Shown piece by piece: positions 1-8,616 of a stretch of 38,815 bases of DNA. The notes beneath the pieces were generated by a model, which saw only the letters and a list, made by a program, of their open reading frames with translations, was not told the DNA's origin and did no database searches. Where the stretch lies: NCBI GenBank assembly GCA_002727315.1, contig PBWR01000008.1, positions 1 through 38,815 on the forward strand, in the 5' to 3' direction. Position numbers and translations under genes: made by a program. The DNA comes from Alphaproteobacteria bacterium (lineage in GTDB: Bacteria > Pseudomonadota > Alphaproteobacteria > UBA6615). Every line of letters begins with the position of its first letter. Positions within the stretch are counted from its first letter, which is position 1.

Positions 1-224
1 CCGTCTGGCGATTCGCGAGCGGCCGACCGGACTCGACGCCCTTCAAGCATGTTAGCCTCTCGCTCGCGGCGCTGGGGCCGACATCAGCGAGGACTAGGTG
101 ACCCGCTCCTGAGCAGCCCGGCCATTGATGTCTGTTTGCTTTCCCGATCCGGATAGAAATTTTCTCGAAGTTGCCACCGCCGACGCCTAAATAAACGCGT
201 TCACAATCAAGAAATGGAAACGCC

Positions 225-995
225 ATGGAACAGAACCGATTCGACGTTAGCAATCGCATCGTAGTTATCACGGGCGCCGGCCAGGGCCTTGGCCGGGAAT
301 ACGCTCATGCCTTCGCCAAGGAGGGTGCGACGCCAGTGCTGGCCGATATCAATGGCGAGAACGTAAAAAAGGTCGCCGGCGAGATCGAGGCCGCCGGCGG
401 ACAGGCGCTCGCGGTCGAGACGGACGTCACCGATGCCGCTTCCGTCGATGCGATGGTCGCGTCTACCCTCGATTCCCACGGGCGGATCGATGTACTGATC
501 AACAATGCCGCCATCTTCGCCACGCTGCCCCAACGGCCGTTCGACGAGATCCCCGTGGATGAATGGGAGCAGGTCATCCGTGTGAACATCACGGGTTCCT
601 ACCTGTGTGCCCGCGCCGTCGCGCCGAGCATGCGCGCGGCGAACCAGGGGCGGATCATCAACATTTCATCGGGCACCGTTCCCCAAGGCGTCCCGGGCTT
701 CATGCACTACGTCACCTCCAAGTCCGCGATCATCGGCATGACACGCGTGCTGGCGCGCGAACTGAGCGACCACAACATCAACGTCAACACGCTGATGCCT
801 GGCTACACGACGACGGAGGTCGAACATGCGAGCATGGACGACGACCTGCACCAGTTCATCCAGGGCAAGAGGTTGGTGAAGCGGCCCGGCGTGCCCGACG
901 ACCTTATCGGCGCGGTGATCTTCCTGTCCTCGCCCGCCAGCTCGTTCATCTCCGGCCAGACCCTCGCCGTGTGCGGCGGAGAGGTCATGATCTAG
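225..995 (+). CDS. SDR family NAD(P)-dependent oxidoreductase
   Basis: This is a 256-residue classical short-chain dehydrogenase/reductase, of the usual length. The Rossmann glycine motif GAGQGLG is at residues 17-23, the NNAA motif at 93-96, the catalytic serine region NISSG at 146-150 and the YxxxK active site at Y162/K166. It should oxidise an alcohol or reduce a ketone in the cytoplasm with NAD(P); the substrate cannot be read from the sequence. It is the first gene of a same-strand run with the unknown gene at 1047 and the Sec-CMD gene at 1806, with gaps of 51 and 24 bases, so co-transcription is likely. The first 224 bases of the window hold no gene I recognise and may carry its promoter. 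Confidence 0.93.
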   Translation: MEQNRFDVSNRIVVITGAGQGLGREYAHAFAKEGATPVLADINGENVKKVAGEIEAAGGQALAVETDVTDAASVDAMVASTLDSHGRIDVLINNAAIFATLPQRPFDEIPVDEWEQVIRVNITGSYLCARAVAPSMRAANQGRIINISSGTVPQGVPGFMHYVTSKSAIIGMTRVLARELSDHNINVNTLMPGYTTTEVEHASMDDDLHQFIQGKRLVKRPGVPDDLIGAVIFLSSPASSFISGQTLAVCGGEVMI

Positions 996-1046
996 TCCTC
1001 GCGCGGCCGCGCCGGGACGAGTTTTTCAGAAAGAAGGAATTGCGTA

Positions 1047-1781
1047 ATGGGAGAAGTCCTGCGGGCCGACTGGTTCGACCTGGCCGACGACAGGCGTGAC
1101 AAGCATTGGGCGTGGCTACACGCCGAGTTCCTGCCGGCGCTCCAGGCTGCATCGGGTGTCGCCTGGGTCGGACACTACGAGATTATCGCCCACCCCGATC
1201 GCCCCTATATCGAAGGGGCGCCGACCAGAAAGGAGACAACCGACCGCACGGTCAACACCGGCTGGCAGAACGTTGTCCTGACGGCCGGGCTTTCCACCAA
1301 CACCTTCCTCGGTCCGGACAATGACGTCGATGCGCTGCGCGCGGCCCATGCGGACGCGCTCGGGGCCTGGATGAACCATCGCAGCTGCACATTCATCGAG
1401 GAAAAGGTGGTGAACGGTCCCGAGGAACGCGCCGTGCCATATGGCATGGGCCCGCCGCCGGCCATGCAGATCGGTTCGTTCAACGCCGACACGGCCGAGC
1501 ACAATGATCTGCTGGCCCGCTGGTACCGCGCCGAGCGATTTCCTCGTATTGCCGTCTCGCGCGGCATCATCCGCGGCCGCAAGATGCTGTCGGTGACCGG
1601 CTGGGCCCAGCACGGCGTCCTGTGGGAAGGCACCGAACTGGGCGCGGACGATTATTCGTTCGAATCCCGTTTCATCGAGGCCGACCGCGACGAGAACTGG
1701 CCGGGACCGCATGTTCTGGAATATGTCATCCACGCCCCCGGCAGCCCCCATGCGGGCCGCCGCGTCTGGCCAAAGGTCTAG
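1047..1781 (+). CDS. Conserved-looking hypothetical protein, possibly two-lobed EthD-like
   Basis: This 244-residue cytoplasmic protein has no signal peptide or membrane segment. I do not recognise the family. Two stretches, around residues 15-50 and 150-200, both combine aromatic and acidic residues with an HxxW or WYRAERFP-type pattern. That would suit a duplicated ferredoxin-like (EthD or dimeric alpha/beta barrel) fold of the sort found beside catabolic SDR genes, but this is inference only. The start is supported by an AAGGAA ribosome-binding site upstream. It lies between an SDR gene and the Sec-CMD gene on the same strand and is probably in their transcript, which suggests a role in the same degradative pathway. 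Confidence 0.8.
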   Translation: MGEVLRADWFDLADDRRDKHWAWLHAEFLPALQAASGVAWVGHYEIIAHPDRPYIEGAPTRKETTDRTVNTGWQNVVLTAGLSTNTFLGPDNDVDALRAAHADALGAWMNHRSCTFIEEKVVNGPEERAVPYGMGPPPAMQIGSFNADTAEHNDLLARWYRAERFPRIAVSRGIIRGRKMLSVTGWAQHGVLWEGTELGADDYSFESRFIEADRDENWPGPHVLEYVIHAPGSPHAGRRVWPKV

Positions 1782-1805
1782 GCCCAAACCATAAGAGGAA
1801 TTCAC

Positions 1806-2486
1806 ATGGCCCGGGTAAACCTGATCGACGCGACCAACGCGCCCGATCATCTGAAATCAGATATCGAGACCAACTACGCCGCCAACGACATTCTGTTCGG
1901 CGAACGCGCCTCGACGATCAACTCGCTAAAGCTGATCTCCCATGTGCCGCTGGTCGCGCGCTGGCTCGCGCCTTTGATCGCGGCGATGCAGCGCAACGGT
2001 GCCGGCAGCATCCTGCCCGCCAAACTAAAGACCCTGGTCGACATCAAGACCAGCACGCTGAACGACTGCTTCTACTGAACCCACCACAATGTGTCGCTCG
2101 GTCGAGTGGCGGGGGTAACGGACGAAGAGCTCGAGGTCATTCAGGGGAACGAATACATGAATTCCGATCTGCTGACCGCGCGCGAAAAGGCGACGCTGCT
2201 GTGGACGGAGCATGTGACGCTGAACACCGCAAAGAACCGCGAGGACGTCTTCAATGAGGTCTCAGCCGTGTTCAGCGAGCCCGAGATCGTCGAACTGACG
2301 ACCGTCTGCGCGTTCCGCAACATGCGGAACCGGATGCACGATTCCCTACATCTGGACCCCGATCCGGCCGCAGGGGCGGAAGCCGTGGGCGCCGGCTCAC
2401 AGGTCAGCCCGGACGCACTGAAGGCCTATCTGCAACACCTGCTGGAGAACTGGCCGGACGAATTCCCGACCGCACCGTCGGAATAA
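1806..2486 (+). CDS. Selenocysteine-containing CMD/AhpD-like protein (in-frame TGA at residue 91)
   Basis: The gene is read as one 226-residue CDS in which the TGA at 2076-2078 encodes selenocysteine. The first 90 codons match the N-terminal half of a carboxymuconolactone decarboxylase/AhpD-like protein. After the TGA the same frame continues without a stop for 135 codons with the rest of the fold. The TGA falls on the active site: C88-F-Y-U91-T-H-H94, where Cys relatives have CxxCxxH. That motif in AhpD-like proteins is a redox-active pair that reduces peroxide or thiol partners. A hairpin with a GGUC loop follows the TGA at SECIS distance. The ATG has an AGAGGA ribosome-binding site 7 bases upstream. 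Sec forms of CMD/AhpD-like proteins have been reported from marine metagenomes. A plain nonsense mutation is the alternative, but its exact placement on the catalytic residue argues against it. A standard gene caller would split this into two ORFs. Confidence 0.88.
2092..2111 (+). promoter_or_regulatory. Putative bacterial SECIS element of the CMD/AhpD-like gene
   Basis: The hairpin lies inside the coding sequence just after the TGA at 2076-2078. The stem pairs 2092-2099 with 2104-2111 (eight pairs, three of them G-U). The apical loop 2100-2103 is GGTC. Twenty-one bases separate the TGA from the loop. Bacterial SECIS elements, the SelB-binding hairpins, sit at about this distance and carry G in the first loop positions; the E. 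coli fdhF element has the same GGUC loop. The G-U pairs make this stem weaker than the one in the second selenoprotein gene. Confidence 0.78.
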
Positions 2487-2493
2487 CGGGCCT

Positions 2494-3318
2494 CTATTCG
2501 AAGTCCATATCCTGGGTGTAGCCACCCCGCTCCCACTGCAGGAAGTTGACCATCTCGTAGGCCGCCGCCGCGTCCAGCGTCTGGTTGTGCTGGGCGGCGA
2601 TATAGCGGTTCACCGAACGCTTGGTCCAGGCCAGGGTCAAAGGCGGTTTCTCCAGAAGTTTGGCGACGATCCCGTCGATCTTGGCGTCGAGCTCCGCCAT
2701 CGGGACGGCATAGTTGATGATGTGCATATCCGCCATCTCGCGCGCAGAATATTCCTTGGCAAGCATCAGATATTCCTTGGCCAGCGCCGGCGACATATAC
2801 AGCGGGATCAGCGAAGCGCCGCCGTCGCCGGGCACCAGCGCGAATGGGGGCCCATAGGGCGCCACATCGCCCATACCCATATGGATATCGGCAATCCGGG
2901 CATCCTCGCGCGCGATGATCATGTCGCAGCCGAACATTAGGCTCTGCCCGAACCCCGCCGCATCGCCGTTCACCCGTGCGATAACCGGCTTCTCCATCTC
3001 GGTCAGGGTGTTGTGGGCCCGAATGATGCCGTTGAAGATCTTCCAGGACCCCTTCGGCTCATTGTGCCCCGCCAGCGCCCCTGGATCCTCGTAATGGGGC
3101 GTGCGCGGCGAGACCATGAACTCGCCGTCTTTCACCCCGGTCAGAATGACGACACGCACATCTTGATCGTCACGCAGCTCGCCCAGCGCCATCGCGATCT
3201 CCCAGTGGAAGTCGAGCTTGCGCCCCGCCACGATGCCGTCGGTCAAATTGTACATGTGAACGGTCGCGACGCTGCCGACCCGTTCGATATGCAGTGTTCC
3301 ATATTCGTTGTCTGCCAC
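2494..3318 (-). CDS. Enoyl-CoA hydratase/isomerase family protein
   Basis: This is a crotonase-superfamily protein of 274 residues, close to the normal length. The N-terminal beta strands read TLHIERVGSVATVHM, followed by the VVILTG strand, an oxyanion-hole region with ARVNGDAAGFGQSL, and the helical C-terminus. It should act on a CoA thioester (hydration, isomerisation or hydrolysis). The specificity is unclear because the usual paired glutamates are not obvious; MGMGDVAPYGPP occupies that region. I chose the GTG at 3316-3318 because a GGGAGG ribosome-binding site lies 8 bases upstream. The ATG at 3352-3354 would overlap the preceding gene. It follows the alpha/beta hydrolase gene after 14 bases and converges on the Sec-CMD gene, 7 bases away. 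Confidence 0.88.
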   Translation of the reverse strand: MADNEYGTLHIERVGSVATVHMYNLTDGIVAGRKLDFHWEIAMALGELRDDQDVRVVILTGVKDGEFMVSPRTPHYEDPGALAGHNEPKGSWKIFNGIIRAHNTLTEMEKPVIARVNGDAAGFGQSLMFGCDMIIAREDARIADIHMGMGDVAPYGPPFALVPGDGGASLIPLYMSPALAKEYLMLAKEYSAREMADMHIINYAVPMAELDAKIDGIVAKLLEKPPLTLAWTKRSVNRYIAAQHNQTLDAAAAYEMVNFLQWERGGYTQDMDFE

Positions 3319-3332
3319 TCCTCCATCCTCCC

Positions 3333-4241
3333 CTAGAGATACTTGCCGAACCACGCGACCGCTTCCGTCATGCCGATCTCGTGCATCTCCGGATTGCAGA
3401 AGTAGTAGCTCTCATAGTGTTGCGCGCCCGGAAGCTTGACAAGCTTCTTGGGCTCACCGAGCTGTTCGTAGCAGCCGAACTGCTCCTCCGGCGGCACCGT
3501 GCAGTCGTCCTCCGCATAGACCACGAGCACCGGGCGCGGCGAAATCAGATGCGCCACCGCCTCGGGCTTGAAGCGCATGCAGGTCTCCGCGCTTTCCAGG
3601 TCGTAATCCGACACATAGTGACCATGCTTCTGGTGGTGCTGCTGGATCACGTCGAGCGTGTGCGGATCCGTCAGCATGATGTCGAGGAGCGGCCAGTATG
3701 TGTGCTCGCCGGTGGTGACACGCTTGCGCGCCGCCTCGGCAACCTGCTCCTTGAAATCCAGCCACTCGTGGGGCCGCCGCGCCTGCTTCATCCAGCGTCC
3801 GCCGTCGGACACACCGACCGAATTCACGATGACCTTGATGCGTTCGTCGAAGGCCGCACACCAGATGACCGATGCCCCACCCCAGCTGGTGCCGTAGCAG
3901 CCCATGCGCTCGCGATCGACCCCTTTGACGGTTTCCATGTAGGTGAAGGCGTCATACACGTCCTGGACCTGTTCCAGCGGCCGGTGCCGGCCGCGATCGC
4001 CACCGCTTTCGCCGAAACCGCGATGGTCCGGCGCGAGCACGAAATACCCCTCTTCCCAGAGGCGGCGCGGCACATCCATGCCGTAGACTTCTTTCATGCC
4101 GGAGTAGCCGTGCAGGCAGACGATGGCCGGACGCGCCGGATCGCCGGGCTTCCAGTCCCTGGGCGTGTACAGGTGAGACGCGATCTTGACCCCGTCACTG
4201 TAGTAGGTGATGTCCTCCCAGACCTTTTCGCGTTCGACCAT
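3333..4241 (-). CDS. Alpha/beta hydrolase (dienelactone hydrolase or acyl-esterase type)
   Basis: This is a 302-residue soluble alpha/beta hydrolase. The oxyanion strand ends in CLHGYSG near residue 45, the nucleophile elbow is G117-T-S119-W-G121, a likely acid is in YAEDDCTVP, and the catalytic histidine is in GAQHYESYY near the C-terminus. The family cleaves ester, lactone or acyl bonds. The substrate is unknown, although the neighbours (enoyl-CoA hydratase, cupin, dehydrogenases) point to breakdown of an organic acid or ring-cleavage product. The ATG at 4239-4241 was preferred to one 20 codons upstream because a GGGGGG run lies just before it and the fold begins right after. It is divergent from the cupin gene. 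Confidence 0.9.
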   Translation of the reverse strand: MVEREKVWEDITYYSDGVKIASHLYTPRDWKPGDPARPAIVCLHGYSGMKEVYGMDVPRRLWEEGYFVLAPDHRGFGESGGDRGRHRPLEQVQDVYDAFTYMETVKGVDRERMGCYGTSWGGASVIWCAAFDERIKVIVNSVGVSDGGRWMKQARRPHEWLDFKEQVAEAARKRVTTGEHTYWPLLDIMLTDPHTLDVIQQHHQKHGHYVSDYDLESAETCMRFKPEAVAHLISPRPVLVVYAEDDCTVPPEEQFGCYEQLGEPKKLVKLPGAQHYESYYFCNPEMHEIGMTEAVAWFGKYL

Positions 4242-4257
4242 GTCGGTTCCCCCCGTT

Positions 4258-4287
4258 ATTGTTCGAAACTGAAGTCTGGCAAACAAT
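4258..4287. promoter_or_regulatory. Inverted repeat in a divergent promoter region
   Basis: The 78-base gap between the divergent hydrolase and cupin genes contains ATTGTT (4258-4263) and AACAAT (4282-4287), a 6-base inverted repeat with an 18-base spacer. A regulator acting on both genes could bind here. The arms are short, so chance is a real possibility. Confidence 0.22.
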
Positions 4288-4319
4288 CCGGGCCGCGACA
4301 ATCAGGGGGGATACGCACG

Positions 4320-4904
4320 ATGAAATCGATAGAGGTCACACCGGAAGAAATGGCGCGCCGCGCCGCGAAATTCGACGATCTGGTGCCCTACAAGCAGCAG
4401 CACGATGAATCGAGCGGAATCCCGACGAAGGTCGTGGAGAAACTGACCGCGCACAATGTTTATCCGATCATGGTGCCCGAGGCCTATACCGGCCGCAGCG
4501 CGATGGCGCCCATCAAGGCCGGCGAAAATGTGGTGCTGGCCATCGCCGAGTGCCCGCCAGGCGACGGGCCGGGGCTGCACAATCACGAAATCACCATCGA
4601 GAGTTTCCTGTGCCTGCAGGGCCGTTTCGAAATTACCTGGGGCGATGACGGCGAACACAGCATGGAACTCGGACCGCTCGATTTCGTCTCGGTCCCACCG
4701 GCCGTGAGCCGTGCGTTCCGCAATATTTCAGACGAAACCGCGCGCCTGCTCGCCGTGATCGAGCTTGCCGATCCGACCAGCAACGACCGCGTGGCCTATG
4801 CGCCTTCGGTCGCCGACGAGGTGGAACGCGACTTCGGCGCCGACACACTGACCAGGCTCAAGGAAATCGGTTTCAAGTTCAACGCCGGCCTCGACGACGA
4901 GTAA
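4320..4904 (+). CDS. Cupin domain-containing protein
   Basis: This is a 194-residue single-cupin protein. Metal-ligand-like residues lie in the first cupin motif (GPGLHNHEITIESFLCLQG, about residues 80-98: two histidines and a glutamate). The second motif is LGPLDFVSVPPAVSRAFRN, which lacks the usual histidine, so the metal site may be incomplete or differently built. Such proteins act as dioxygenases, isomerases or small-molecule sensors in the cytoplasm; the sequence does not tell which. The ATG at 4320 follows a GGGGGG run. The quinone oxidoreductase gene begins 7 bases after its stop, so the two are probably co-transcribed. Confidence 0.85.
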   Translation: MKSIEVTPEEMARRAAKFDDLVPYKQQHDESSGIPTKVVEKLTAHNVYPIMVPEAYTGRSAMAPIKAGENVVLAIAECPPGDGPGLHNHEITIESFLCLQGRFEITWGDDGEHSMELGPLDFVSVPPAVSRAFRNISDETARLLAVIELADPTSNDRVAYAPSVADEVERDFGADTLTRLKEIGFKFNAGLDDE

Positions 4905-4911
4905 GCCGGGG

Positions 4912-5904
4912 ATGAAAGTCGTCCGCTTCCACACGTACGGGGGGCCTGAGGTCCTGACGGTCGAAGACGTGCCGGAACCGTCGCCCGGACCGGGTGAGAT
5001 TCGGATCCGCGCAGAGGCGATCGGCGTCGGCGTGCCCGACATCCTGATGCGCCGGGGCACCTATGACTGGATCCCGGCATTCCCCGTGGTTCCCGGCAAC
5101 GAGCTGGCCGGAACGGTCGATGTGGTGGGCGAAGGCGTCGACGGTTTCACGGTGGGCGACCGGGCCTATGTGAATTCACGGGAACTGCCCGAGCGCGGCG
5201 GCGGCTACGCCGAGGCGTTGATCGTCCCGGCGGAAGCCGCTTTCGCCATGCCCGACACGGTGGACGCCGCCCAGGCCGTGGCCCTCGGCAACTATCAGCT
5301 CGCCTGGTTGTTGCTCAATTACGCATGCAACCCGAAACCGGGCGATAGCATCCTGATCCACGCGGCCGCCGGCGGGGTCGGCGGTGCGCTGATCCAGACG
5401 GCCAAGCGCCAGGGATTGACGGTCTTGGGTATCGCCGGCTCGCCGGAGAAAGCGCGCTACGTCACCGAACTCGGCGCCGACGCGGCGATCGACCGCAACG
5501 CCGAGGATATCGGCGAGCGTGTCGGCGATCTGACATCGGGCGGCGGCGTGAACGTGGTCTACGATTCCGTTGCCGGGCCGGGCCTGTCGGACGACTTCGC
5601 GATGCTGGCGCCGATGGGTATGGTCGTTATGTTCGGCTATCTGGGCGGGGACCCAGACCCGGACCTGTTTGAGCCCATGCGCGCAAAATTCGGCGACAGC
5701 GTCGGGTTTCGCCTGTTCTCCATCCACGTCCTCGACGACAAGCCCGACATTCGCCGCAAGGCCATGAATGCCGCGATGGACGCGCTTGCCGCGGGTGACG
5801 TTTCACCGCGCATTCACGCGACCATGAAACTGGAAGAGGCCGAAGAGGCACAGCGGCTGCTGGAAAGCGGAACGGTAACCGGTAAGCTGGTACTGAGGCC
5901 GTAG
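4912..5904 (+). CDS. Zinc-independent quinone oxidoreductase (MDR superfamily)
   Basis: This is a 330-residue medium-chain reductase. It opens with the family's MKVVRFHTYGGPEVL and a GroES-like domain, then the nucleotide-binding AAAGGVGGALIQTAKRQG near residue 155. The cysteine ligands of zinc alcohol dehydrogenases are absent, which fits NADPH:quinone or enone reductases. It likely reduces an alpha,beta-unsaturated ketone or quinone in the cytoplasm. It lies between the cupin gene (7-base gap) and the second SDR gene (21-base gap) and is probably in one transcript with them. Confidence 0.9.
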   Translation: MKVVRFHTYGGPEVLTVEDVPEPSPGPGEIRIRAEAIGVGVPDILMRRGTYDWIPAFPVVPGNELAGTVDVVGEGVDGFTVGDRAYVNSRELPERGGGYAEALIVPAEAAFAMPDTVDAAQAVALGNYQLAWLLLNYACNPKPGDSILIHAAAGGVGGALIQTAKRQGLTVLGIAGSPEKARYVTELGADAAIDRNAEDIGERVGDLTSGGGVNVVYDSVAGPGLSDDFAMLAPMGMVVMFGYLGGDPDPDLFEPMRAKFGDSVGFRLFSIHVLDDKPDIRRKAMNAAMDALAAGDVSPRIHATMKLEEAEEAQRLLESGTVTGKLVLRP

Positions 5905-5925
5905 GGGCCGGAACGGGAGGCAGCG

Positions 5926-6678
5926 ATGAACAGTATCGATCTGGGTGGACGGCACGCGATCGTCACCGGCGGCGCAAAGGGAATTGGTCGGGCCATTGTC
6001 GCGCGCTGCCTGGCCTCGGGCGCCCGCGTCACGATCTGGGATATTGATGTCGGCCGCACCGACCAGACGATCAAGGAACTCGGCGCCGGCAACAATCTGC
6101 GCGGCGATATGGTCGACGTGACCGATCCGGATGAGATCGCCCGCGGCCTGGACGAAGCCACCGCAGCGTTCAGCAAGATCGATATCCTGATCAACAATGC
6201 CGGCTCTGTGGGAACCATCGCAAAGCTCTGGGAACAACCCGTCGAGAACTGGCAGCGCATGCTGACCCTCAACCTGACCAGTAGTTTCCTGTGCTGCCGC
6301 GCCGTGGCACCACAGATGATGGAGGCCGGCTACGGACGGATCGTCAACATCGCATCGAACGCCGGCAAGATGGCAACCATGAACAACGCCCCCTATGCCG
6401 CGGCCAAGGCGGGCGTCATCAGCATCACCAAGACCCTGGCCAAGGAAGTGGCGACCACCGGTGTGCTAGTCAATGCGGTCGCGCCGGGCGGCACCAACAC
6501 AGAGCTGTTCGACGACCTGGCGCCCGAATATGCCAGCCAGATCGCATCGGCCATGCCGCTCAACCGGTTGATCGAACCCGACGAGGTGGCCGCGATCGCG
6601 GTATGGGCCGCATCGGAGGATTGCTCGGGGACGACCGGCGCCGTGTTCGATATTTCAGGCGGGCGCTCCGACTATTAG
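5926..6678 (+). CDS. SDR family oxidoreductase (FabG-like)
   Basis: This is a 250-residue classical SDR. The cofactor motif GGAKGIG is at residues 15-21, NNAG at 90-93, a catalytic serine at S144 and the YxxxK pair at Y157/K161. The C-terminus has the typical GAVFDISGG strand. It likely oxidises a hydroxyl group or reduces a keto group. It closes the cupin-quinone reductase-SDR run, with a GGGAGG ribosome-binding site about 8 bases before the ATG. FabG itself is possible on motif grounds, but the surrounding genes suggest catabolism. Confidence 0.91.
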   Translation: MNSIDLGGRHAIVTGGAKGIGRAIVARCLASGARVTIWDIDVGRTDQTIKELGAGNNLRGDMVDVTDPDEIARGLDEATAAFSKIDILINNAGSVGTIAKLWEQPVENWQRMLTLNLTSSFLCCRAVAPQMMEAGYGRIVNIASNAGKMATMNNAPYAAAKAGVISITKTLAKEVATTGVLVNAVAPGGTNTELFDDLAPEYASQIASAMPLNRLIEPDEVAAIAVWAASEDCSGTTGAVFDISGGRSDY

Positions 6679-6786
6679 ACGGTTTGTGCACACCCGGCCG
6701 GATTGTTCGCCGCCGCACTGCTTGCTATACCTCCCGGGCACGCCGCTTCGCGCGGACGCGCCCCAACACCTGCGGATTTTCCGAGC

Positions 6787-7554
6787 ATGACGCGACGCAG
6801 AAAAATCTACGAAGGCAAGGCGAAGGTCCTTTTCGAGGGCCCCGAGCCCGGCACGCTGGTCCAGTATTTCAAGGACGATGCGACCGCCTTCAACAACGAG
6901 AAGAAAGGCGTCATCACCGGCAAGGGGGTCCTGAACAACCGGATTTCCGAGTATCTGATGACCCGCCTGTCCGAGGCCGGAATTCCGAACCATTTCGTGC
7001 GCCGGCTCAACATGCGCGAGCAGCTGGTCCGCGAGGTTGAGATCGTCCCGGTCGAAGTGGTCGTCCGCAACATCGCAGCGGGTTCGATCTGCAAGCGCTT
7101 CAATATCGAGGAAGGCACGCCGCTGCCGCGCTCGATCGTCGAGTATTATTACAAGTCCGACGAACTGGGCGATCCGCTGATCTCGGAAGAGCACATCACG
7201 GCCTTCGGCTGGGCCGCGCCGCCCGAGATCGACGACATGCTGTCGCTCAGTCTGCGGATCAACGATTTCCTGTCGGGCCTGTTCCTCGGCATCGGCCTGA
7301 AGCTCGTCGACTTCAAGCTCGAGTTCGGGCGCCTGTATGACGAGAACGACCAGATGCGCATCGTGGTGGCCGACGAGATTTCGCCCGACGGGTGCCGCCT
7401 GTGGGACGTCGAGACCAACGAGAAGATGGACAAGGACCGCTTCCGCCGGGACCTCGGCGGCGTCGAGGAGGCCTACCAGGAGGTCGCCCGCCGCCTCGGC
7501 ATCTTGCCCGAATCCGATCAACAGGACATCAAGGGTACGACAACCCTTCAATAA
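6787..7554 (+). CDS. purC: Phosphoribosylaminoimidazole-succinocarboxamide synthase
   Basis: SAICAR synthetase joins CAIR and aspartate with ATP in de novo purine synthesis. The 255-residue protein starts with the family's [19 protein letters not shown]. It also carries the SAICAR signatures [11 protein letters not shown] (around residues 92-102) and [11 protein letters not shown] (around 172-182). I chose the ATG at 6787 because homologues begin at this point; an in-frame start 28 codons upstream would add a non-homologous tail. purS, purQ and purL follow on the same strand. Confidence 0.97.
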   Translation: MTRRRKIYEGKAKVLFEGPEPGTLVQYFKDDATAFNNEKKGVITGKGVLNNRISEYLMTRLSEAGIPNHFVRRLNMREQLVREVEIVPVEVVVRNIAAGSICKRFNIEEGTPLPRSIVEYYYKSDELGDPLISEEHITAFGWAAPPEIDDMLSLSLRINDFLSGLFLGIGLKLVDFKLEFGRLYDENDQMRIVVADEISPDGCRLWDVETNEKMDKDRFRRDLGGVEEAYQEVARRLGILPESDQQDIKGTTTLQ

Positions 7555-7575
7555 CCCGAACCGAGCGGCAATCCG

Positions 7576-7818
7576 TTGAAAGCGCGCGTCCACATCACCC
7601 TCAAGAACGGCGTCCTCGACCCCCAGGGCAAGGCGATCCACCATTCCCTCGAAGGGCTGGGATTCGACGGTGTCGACGATGTCCGCCAGGGCAAGTTCAT
7701 CGAGATCGAACTGTCCGGCAACGACCCCGACGCCGCCAGGGCGAGCGTCTCGGAGATGTGCGAAAAGCTCCTCGCCAACACGGTGATCGAGAACTACGCG
7801 GTCGAAATCGACGACTGA
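7576..7818 (+). CDS. purS: Phosphoribosylformylglycinamidine synthase subunit PurS
   Basis: PurS is the small subunit that bridges PurQ and PurL in the three-part FGAM synthase complex. The 80-residue length is standard. The sequence shows the family patterns KNGVLDPQGKAIHHSLEGLGF and, near the C-terminus, CEKLLANTVIENYAVEI. The start codon is TTG and no strong ribosome-binding site precedes it, so translational coupling to purC (21 bases upstream) is plausible. Its presence agrees with the short form of PurL downstream. Confidence 0.95.
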   Translation: MKARVHITLKNGVLDPQGKAIHHSLEGLGFDGVDDVRQGKFIEIELSGNDPDAARASVSEMCEKLLANTVIENYAVEIDD

Positions 7819-7824
7819 AACCCC

Positions 7825-7842
7825 GTGGCACCGGCCTGCCAC
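7825..7842 (+). repeat. Short inverted repeat between purS and purQ
   Basis: GTGGCA (7825-7830) and TGCCAC (7837-7842) form a perfect 6-bp stem with a 6-base loop in the 109-base purS-purQ gap. No T-run follows, so it is not a standard terminator. It could protect an RNA end or attenuate transcription, or mean nothing. Confidence 0.3.
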
Positions 7843-7927
7843 GAACGATCCACAACGACCATTCTTTGCGACTCGCGGGCGTGACTGATAGCAGGGATGG
7901 ATTAAACTCGAAGGCCGGCCAGGGCGC

Positions 7928-8616
7928 ATGTCAGCTGCCGTAATTGTCTTTCCCGGATCGAACTGTGACCGCGACATCGCCGTCGCGCTGGAGGCCGCGC
8001 TCGGCACGGCCCCGCTGATGGTCTGGCACGGCGACAGCGCCCTGCCCGGCGTCGACCTGATCGCCGTTCCCGGCGGTTTTTCCTATGGCGATTATCTGCG
8101 TTCCGGCGCCATGGCGGCGAACAGCCCGATCATGCGCGAGGTCGTTTCCCATGCCGGCCGCGGCGTGCCGGTGCTGGGCATCTGCAACGGCTTCCAGGTG
8201 CTGACCGAGTGTGGCCTCCTGCCCGGTGTGCTGATGCGCAACGCAAGCCTCAAATTCGTCTGCCGGGACGTGGATTTGCGCGTCGAGCGCGGTAATACAG
8301 CCTTCACCGGTGGCTACAAGGTCGGCGACGTGATCCGCATTCCTGTCGCCCATCATGACGGCAACTACTTCACCGATCCCGACACCCTGAAGTCGATCGA
8401 GGACAACGACCAGGTCGCATTCCGCTATTGCGAGCCGGATGGCACGGTCTCCGATGCCGCCAACCCGAACGGATCGCTGGCAAATATCGCCGGCGTGCTG
8501 AACGGGAATGGTAACGTGCTGGGCATGATGCCTCATCCTGAGCGGCTGATCGATCCGCTGCTGGGCGGCACCGGTGGCACACCGATGTTCACGGCCCTGG
8601 CCGAAGCGGTGGCGGC

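Noticed and set aside
3294-4319. Long plus-strand open frame opposite the alpha/beta hydrolase and fused in frame to the cupin gene
   Set aside because: It is the antisense shadow of a clear hydrolase in high-GC DNA. The cupin has its own ATG and ribosome-binding site at 4320.
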